45,135 nt of DNA from Branchiostoma floridae (Eukaryota > Chordata > Leptocardii > Amphioxiformes > Branchiostomatidae). Within the stretch, counting starts at the first letter, position 1; each line of letters starts with the position of its first letter. The translations under genes and the position numbers were made by a program. The notes under the pieces are model-generated. The model had not been told where the DNA came from and did not search any database. It was given only the letters and a program-made list of their open reading frames with translations. Below are positions 24,501 through 33,500 of the stretch, piece by piece. The stretch spans positions 4,589,146 to 4,634,280 of the forward strand of contig NC_049987.1 in the NCBI RefSeq assembly GCF_000003815.2, read 5' to 3'.

Positions 24501-27500
24501 AACTTGAGAAGACATGTAGGAAATACAGTTGGGCAAAGCAGGATCAATGGCCGATACCTCGGGTAAAGATCTGCCGCCAGCGTTGACCAGAAACTCCAGG
24601 ACGTTGTCGAAACATCCCGAGTCGGACTGGTCCTTCTCGACCACGGGATACAGCTCCTTCAGTTGGTCCTTGAACGACAGGCTGGACATCACGCCCTCCC
24701 GCGCTCGCATCAGGTTCACGTTCCCGCGCAGGGTGTTGATCTCACCGTTATGGGCCAGGTATCTGATGGTTGGACAAGGAACATTCAGTGTGAAGTCGGC
24801 GGTGACGAAACAACGTTTCCAAATGCTACAAACATCTGAATCAGTACCTTTATCTGTGTATAGCCAGTTTAACTGACGGGTTTTTATGTAGCATAACACC
24901 CCAGTCTTTTTCTGCCAAGTTGACAAGACTGGTACTTGAAGACTTTTTCTTTGCAGCCCTTAGGGCAGAACTACACAGTCCTGGGTTTGTGGCTTGCAAG
25001 TACCATTAAAAAATGGGACTGGGTGTCTAGCTATGGTTGTCAGGTCTCAACATATAACAAATGTCAATTTCATTAGGAACCTGTCCATAGGTTTACTATG
25101 TATTTCCATACTGAAATAAATGGGAAGCTAATACTGAACATGTTGAATGAGATCTGAAAGTTGTCTGACCTCTGTGGGTGTGCCCTCTCCCAGCTAGGGA
25201 AGGTGTTAGTAGAGAAGCGACTGTGCACCAGGGACAGGTGGGTCAGGTAGTCTGGGTGATTATACGTACCTCTGTGGGTGTGCCCTCTCCCAGCTAGGGA
25301 AGGTGTTAGTAGAGAAGCGACTGTGCACCAGGGACAGGTGGGTCAGGTAGCCTGGGTCATGAATGATTATACGTACCTCTGTGGGTGTGCCCTCTCCAAG
25401 CTAGGGAAGGTGTTAGTAGAGAAGCGACTGTGCACCAGGGACAGGTGGGTCAGGTAGTCATGCATGATTATACGTACCTCTGTGGGTGTGCCCTCTCCCA
25501 GCTAGGGAAGGTGTTAGTAGAGAAGCGACTGTGCACCAGGGACAGGTGGGTCAGGTAGTCTGGGTCCTGCAGGTCCAGGAAATACTGCCACAACTGGGTC
25601 GTGGTGGTCTGGCCCTGAAAAAAAACTCAAAGATGTCATTTAATTCCTGTAACCATGCATCCATGTTTCTCTATAATGATCATACGCTGGCCGAATTTAC
25701 ATTAAATACTTCTAACGAGATAAATGTAGCAAGTTTCAAGCATGAATGAGTGCACCTTGATGTTTTTCTGTACCACTCATACATGTATACATGTACATTT
25801 GTACATGTGTATACATTGTTCTGGAAGCTAATGTTGTCAAGTTTTGTCATTACTGTAATTTCAATGTTGAGCTTTCATCATGTCATGAAGTTCAGATATC
25901 TTTGGAAGGATGGGGTAACATTTTTGTCTGCCTCAACAAGTGGAGATGGCTAGCTGTATTAAATAAAATTAAACGTTTAGACATACATGGATCAAATTAT
26001 TGTCCACTGTTTTTAGGGTGAATCAACCATCCCTAAAGAGAGACAGGGGCCGATACAAACTGCCAAGCAACTTTGATCCATTGCTGATGTCACACTTCCA
26101 TTCGGGTCATGTGACATCGGCTTTGGGTCAAATCAAGTTGAGAAGGACCAGGAGACTTGTTGAAAGCTTGCTGGTAAGCACTAGAGCTGTGTACCTTAAC
26201 AAATTTAAGGTACATCTGTACAGGTACAAGTATGGGTTTTAGGTAAACAGCCCTACCAGGGTTCGAAATACACATTACGTAACTTGCAATTAACTGTCTA
26301 TATTTTCATGCACCAATTTCTGTCTGCCAAAAGTGACAGAATGGGCAAAATTCTTATCTATCCTGAGCAGCAAAATTCTGCCAAAGGACGGAGTGATGGA
26401 TGCTGGCTAGAACATTGCAGTATAGACTAGTTGTATTTTGCATGTAAATTTTTCAAATTGCACGTAAAATTTTTGCCAACTTGCAATTTTGCATGTAGCA
26501 AAAAAAAGTATTTCGATCCCTGCCTACTAATTTACAAGCACTTTACATTTTGTACAGAACAGGATTGTAGCCAACCTTAAATCATTTTCCGTCCCCCTTG
26601 GTTTTGAATGGAAATTCTATCAAAGGGGCAACGTTCCTAGGGGGGGTCTAGGGACATGCTCTTTTTAGAAATCTAGACCCTCTGAAACGCTATTTCCTGC
26701 ATTTCGAGGAGTGAATTTGGCTGGTAGACTAAGCAGTTCAACTGCAGTTTCTGTTTTGGAGAAAAATTAAAATTTTTTTTTCATATCTTTGATATCGACA
26801 TTTGTCTGTCCCCAAGGACAAAGAAGAATGGGGAAAATTTTTTCCGTTTCTAGCTGCAAACTTCCGTCAAAGGACGGAAGGACGGGTGCTGGCTACAACC
26901 CTGGTACAGAAATTATAGCTTCCCACCTTGTAGACCACGATGTCCTGGTTGAGACTGCAGATGTAGAAGCGGCGACTGTCGGTGGAGATCTTGTGCGTGG
27001 CCTGCTTCCTGAGAGAGAACACCTGCCGACGGAACTCCTCAGCCTCCATGTCACCTGTCACAAACACCTGAAACAGGTGGAAAGCATTTTATTGAGTGCA
27101 AAACTACTGTAGAAGGGTAATATTTGCAAGCAAATAATCAAATACAAATGTTTATACCTTCACATGGTCTAGCCTAACAAACTATACTGTTCTTTATGTC
27201 ATACATTTTGTACCTGTGACATGAAAACGGGTGTTTCGGACCGTGTGATAACAGGTTTGAAAGTTGTATCGGCCGCGGGCATCCTTCGAGTAAATTGAAC
27301 TATTTCGAACGGGCCGAATATGGCACGGTTGAAAATTCGAATACCGTATTCGTTGTTGTTACAATCTTTTGTTTGAGGACACAACATTTTCGCATCTTCT
27401 GGTGCATTTCGTGTTGAAATATGTGTTTTCTCAGGTGGGTATGACATAAACAAAATACAACACGGTGTATTCCGCATCACCAATGGTCCCAGCCCTCCCG

Positions 27501-30500
27501 CGGGTCGGGCTTGTACCTTGTGTGATACGGAATACACCATGTTATATTCTATATTGTATAGTCTTACTCAAATGCATCCATATGGTAACCAGCCCCTCCA
27601 GTTCTGTCCTGCCACTTGCTGCATAATGTATTTGAACACCACGAAGTGTCTGCTTCTTTATCAATAACCATGGTGACAACCACCTGGACCAGTTTGTAGT
27701 TTGGAGAAGAAGAAGAAACAGAGCAACACAAGCTTTCCCATCCTGGAAGGTTAACATACCGGTACTTTCAACAAACATTTTCTTTGTGAAACAGGTGGAA
27801 AGCATTTTATTGAGTGCAAAACTACTGTAGAGTTTAGAAAGAAAATAACGTTTGAGACCGTCCCTTTTTTTTCCTTACCTGTTTGATGCATGGTTCGGTC
27901 TCCCTGGCCACCGTGCCAATCTTAGTCTCATCTGTTGGTACCGTACGCCAACACAACACCTATAACACAGCAACACAGCAATCTTAATGTCATTTCCTTG
28001 TTGCATATTACAGGAACTCACAAGGTTTTCCGTATCTGGCCTAGATGGTGTATAAATCTACATATTAACAAGAAAACATATAATGGTAGATTTGTGAGCA
28101 AGGCGTTGCATGGCATTTCAAATATGGCTGTACTAGTACCGCAGAGCTGAAATCTACATGTACACAGAATGAAAGACTACTTGTATTTGTACATTAAATT
28201 TTATGCCTTTACAAGCTATCATAATATATACACTGTAGGTCATATAGTGATAAAAAGTAAGTACAATTATGCCGGTATGAGAACGCCATATCTTACTACA
28301 TTTAAATTGACTCAAGTACTAGTATACATGTACTAGTATATGTATATATCATATTATATGTTCTTCTTATATCTTATAATTAAGACAACTGTAAATGTAT
28401 GGATGGATGGAGCTTATAATGATTTATCTAAATGCATATAGAGTGTGAATTTGTCTAGTATGTACATAGTCTTCTGTACATACATTTGTAGACATTATGT
28501 CTTCTTATAGAATATATAGACACATATGACTTACACTCAAACGACACTTTTCAGCAATCTGTTGGAAGATGTCCTGGCTCTGTTGGTAGGTGTTCTTGCC
28601 CAGGAAAAGGAGACCAGTGGCATACTTCCCTCGTGGGGGCAGCTCAATACCCTGCTCCTCTCTGTGGAAAGTTCACAATTTACATCTCTTATTATCTTCA
28701 CCACAAAAGCTATCATACGTTTGCAGTTGAGCATGTGTGTCTGTTTGTGTGTGTGTGGACAGCATGAACTGGAGAAGTCTTGGATGGATCTTGACAGGGC
28801 TCTAGCCAGCTTGAAATTTTTTTCCGTCAGCCAATTCCCATTGTCGCAAAAACCGCGAAAACACTATTCCAGGAGTTAGAGAGACTGAACTGAGATCTTG
28901 AAAAACGGGTTTTTAATGAGATTATTGTATGCGAAAGGGCACCGACAAACATTATCAACAATCATAACAATAGCAAAACAAACAGTGTGTGGCTTTTACG
29001 GCCGTGGACGGCGTCCCCAAGCCGCCTGTAGCTTCCACCAAGAATTTTTGTCCGTCAAGGTTGACGGACTGGTTTTAAATCTTTTCCGTCAGACGCAGCA
29101 AATTTCCGACAATTGACGGAAAAACAGACGCTGGCTAGAGCCCTGGATCTTGATGACATATATGGTATGGTGGAAGGTGTTGGCAAAAAAGAAACATTAG
29201 ATTTAGGGCCCCTAACGACCTTCCACGGTACTGCACAGCAAGTCATCTAGTCTTGATATCTTGTCTTCTGGATGCCATGATCATGGTTCTGGTCTTGTTC
29301 AGATGTAGTAATACTCCTCTACACTCACGGAAAATTTAGAAATAAGAACAATTTGAAAAAAAAAAGGTTTCATTTAATTTTGTTTCAGAGAACTTCATTC
29401 GACGTGATTTTAAGATAATGCCATTAATGGTTCACAAGTCTTTGGTGTAGGGCATGTCCCTCCTCTGCATCATAACTGAGAAAATACCATAAGGCATAAC
29501 TTTAAATAATTTTAAGTTACAGGAATTATACAGCAGAGGGAAATTGATTGACCATTATTAGACATAAATCATGCAAAAACGGCCTCATTTACATAATTTC
29601 TGAGGAAACGCTACAATTTTGAATAGCCTTCTTTGCTATGATAAGATCCTTCAACTTGTGTTATTTGAGAAGATGTATGCAAATGAGGACCTTATTTGAA
29701 TTACTAATGGCTCACGGCTCACTCAAAAAGGCTAAAATCTATCTTTAGGTGAAGGTAGGGTGTCATGGAACTCTAGTTTGACATATTTCCCTGTACTTTT
29801 CCAAAATATTCCATCTACACATGTATAGTAGCCTGGGTAGAATACGGATGGTGCAGGCTACATGTAAAGTGCCCATGATGTGGCCTGTGTTCCAAACATT
29901 GAGTGTTTTGATAAATCACAGCCAATGAATGCTTTAGGTCGATAATATGAATCCTTAAGTTGAAAAAAGTAATCCTAATAAAGCGGAAAGGGTAAAATTC
30001 CACCACGTGACCACGGACTGCATTGACGCACAACTGACGCCATTGCCGTTATTATTGATTCCTGCGCGATTTTCCTAATAAATGATGCATGTTGCGCCTG
30101 GGCACCCCGGCTTACGAGATAACAAAAAATCTTATGAATAAAAAATGAAATGTGCACCGATGATAAAATTCAGAAGACATTGCTTACACAGGAAAATTTA
30201 AGATGGCTTCCTTTTTCAGAGGTCTTTCTATCTGAATCATTAAAACATGACCTATTTCATCAGTTTGAATCTCATATGAGAAAATTGCACAGTCAGTCAA
30301 AATCAGAATTACCCTGATTTTTCAATTTGTTCAGTATTTGTAAATAAAATAGACATTTTATTTTGTGCTAAGGGCACAACAAATTATTTTCTTGGTTTTC
30401 AGAAATCGGAAGGTTAAAAAATAGCAATCTGTCATTATCGATCATACACAAGACTGTAGATGGCAATAGAAAAAGTTCAAAATATGTCACTGCATGAAAT

Positions 30501-33500
30501 ATGATGTATTGATTACTCCCAAAACTGAGTACTTCAAGGCATAAACCAGCTGGTCCTAAAGAATTTTTTGTAACAAGAACCAATAGATTAATTAGTGTCG
30601 CCTACAGCTAAATGCGCATCGAAAATTGGAAAGGAAGATTATACTGCTCATCAGGTGTGCTTTAAACCCATGCAGAACTGGCGGAAATGGGAAAACGATT
30701 TCGCACGCTCTACCGGCCTGATATACATCCCACGGGACGCACCATCACGAATGGGGATGACGCACGTTGTACGTAAGCTATCATGTGAGGGGCACGTGCA
30801 GTTTGTTTTTATGAGGGACTTAAGAATGCCGGGAACTGTTTGACAAGCAGAGCACGTGTAAATGTGAACCTTTTATGTTATACATCTCCAGTTTTTACTT
30901 GGATGAGGAACACTATAGAACATAATGAGATTCTCACTTTTATGGTAATGAATTTAGGTAACTGTCATCTAAACCAGGCATCATATAATCATTACTTAAC
31001 AACTTGCATAACAAAATGCAAGCATTTTCAGAGACATCCCCAATTGCTCCAGAAATGCTTTAAATTATTTTTTTCCATACATATTTTCTGGTATACATTT
31101 TCTTACTTCTCAAGTGCAAGATTGTCACAGTTGACACACTGACAGAATTGTTAAGTCTTTAATAAAGTTGTGTAAGTATGTTCAGGCCCGGACCTCTACA
31201 TGTACCTGTACTAAAATGTCTTGTGCCACTGCCAGTACATACATATATACAGAGCCTTAAACTTAAAAGCACAGTCACACATCCTGGTGCCGGTGTGAAG
31301 GCACTACATCCAGGAGTCCACTCCCCTTTGTACAGTTAAGTGGCACTTATTCAGGCCTCTTCAAATATAAGCGCACCTTTGACCTAAATCAGATTTAAAA
31401 CAAACCTTTCAACATTTTCGTGGGTTGGAGGTTCCCTTCTCGTGGCTAGTGTTACAAACACATAGAGCTTTACAAACATGCACAACAGATTTCAAAATTA
31501 CTCTGGACCTCCCTTGCAAAGGCTTGCACCTTCAGCGCTGGACATGGTAGAATTGTGGGAGCATCCCCTCAAATACCTTTTTCGCTGATAGAAATCTTAC
31601 ATTCAGTCTTAGCTTAGGTCACAAGCAAAATGTGCCTCTCAAATGCAGAAAATGGCGTTTCACGGGGTCCAGATTTCAAAATTTCGGTTTGACCATTGAG
31701 AAGAGTGGCTGCATATGTCCATCACAACTTTGCATTGTATGTTTTTATTTTGCATTTGTAAAAATTGTAGATTTTGACAGGGGTGGGTTGGGCTATGGCG
31801 TACGGGATCCGTCTATTGCTTCAGTGTAAAACAGTTTAAATTTTCTCAATCTCACATGACAAAGCAAAGCTATTGTCTTACTTGAGTACACGGCTGTAGA
31901 GTTCATGTGGGATACCGGTCAGGCAGCCGGCCCCGTCACCGGTATCGGAGTCACATCCGCACGCCCCGCGGTGTTCCATACGCTCCAACATCGTCTGGGA
32001 GTCTCGCAACACCTAGTGAGGCAAGGATGGAAGATTCAAACAATGTTTCAGTATTCAACATTTTCACACAAAAATATTTTCAAGATTTTATTCTTTTTAT
32101 TGTGAATTTTATCCCTTCTGCCCTTATAATAAAAAAGATACGAGTTTTACTTAAATGTACAATGTATTTGTGTTTTATTAAAAAGAGCATTCTATCTACA
32201 AATGTACAGTGGAGGCACAGCTATTTAGTAAACAGCACATGTAGGATAGGCTGATCCTAACTGTCAATTATAATTATCAATTCAACCAATGATGGCATAG
32301 CAATCATTGGTTCAACCATTGGCAGTGTGCCTACATGTCAGTCAAAATCTACTTGCATTTTTATATATTTTAATATAAACGAATGTTTGACAGGCATTTT
32401 GCCATGTTGAAATGCTAATTGTCATATTGTCATTGGTTGGACAGCTACATGTATTAAAATTGAGATGGACAGTTAGACTTAGAATGATATAATCTGAGTC
32501 TACTAACAACATGTATGTATCAGTCATGCTGTTGTGACTGGTTTACTGAATGTATTAACAGCCAGGTATCTTGTATGTAAGTCAGAGGATGGTCTTCTGT
32601 TTCCTTATCAAACAGATCTCATGTTTGCCTTTGCTGACAACTTTGCTTACTTAACAAGTAGATGTTTGGTTGCCAAACTACTGAGCTTGTCTGTTTGATT
32701 TTGCACATGTTTGAAGCCCAGAAGCTGGGTGTTTGTGTGAAATGTAAACAGTTTGACAAATTCGGGGCAGTGGGCATGTGCCTCAAAGCCTGTGTTACAT
32801 AAATCTCCGGTTGTCAGGGGCTTGTTGGGTTTGAGATTTGTGGCCACACTGATACACCATGAGAGAGTAATTCCCTTTCCTTGATTTACCAATAGGAGTA
32901 CAGGATTCTTAATCACATACAAAATCTGGCCAATAGGAGGTCAGGGTTCTCTGTCTCTATGGAAACCAGTTAGCAAAACCTCCAACACCAGACAGCATGA
33001 GAGAGTAGTTCCTTGTCTTCTATCCACCAATAGGACTACAGGATTTTTAATCACATTGAATATCTGGCCAATAGGCGCTCAGGATTCCTTGTCACTATGG
33101 AAACCAGTTAGCACAGCCTCCAACTCTATGGTAACAGAGTTTTCAAGTTAGATCTTTTAGTAGGGTTAGGTATCACTGTACACTAGTATACAGCACTCTC
33201 TAAAGTGTAAGAAAATAATACATACTTATGTTATATTGGTTGCTTAAAACTTGGAGCTACAATTTGGGTTAACCTACTATATCCTATAGAACTTGTTTTA
33301 TGGCTAGAATTTAGGTTTATTGCATACAATGTGGGTTGATTACATAGAATTTGGGTTTATTGCATAGAACGTTAACTTGGATTTGTGGCATAGAAATTGG
33401 GTTTATTGCATGAAAATTTGGTTTATTACAAGGAACTTGGCTTTATTGTTATAAAGTTTAGCAATACATGTAGACCTTGGGTTAATTGCACTTCTTCATA

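Noticed and set aside
25169-25477. Extra exon 6 copies as true alternative exons
   Set aside because: They have donors but no convincing acceptor or polypyrimidine tract, and reading through gives a stop within four codons.
30595-30843. 82-codon plus-strand frame in the intron after exon 2
   Set aside because: Not recognised and no supporting signals; kept only as an unexplained GC-richer patch.
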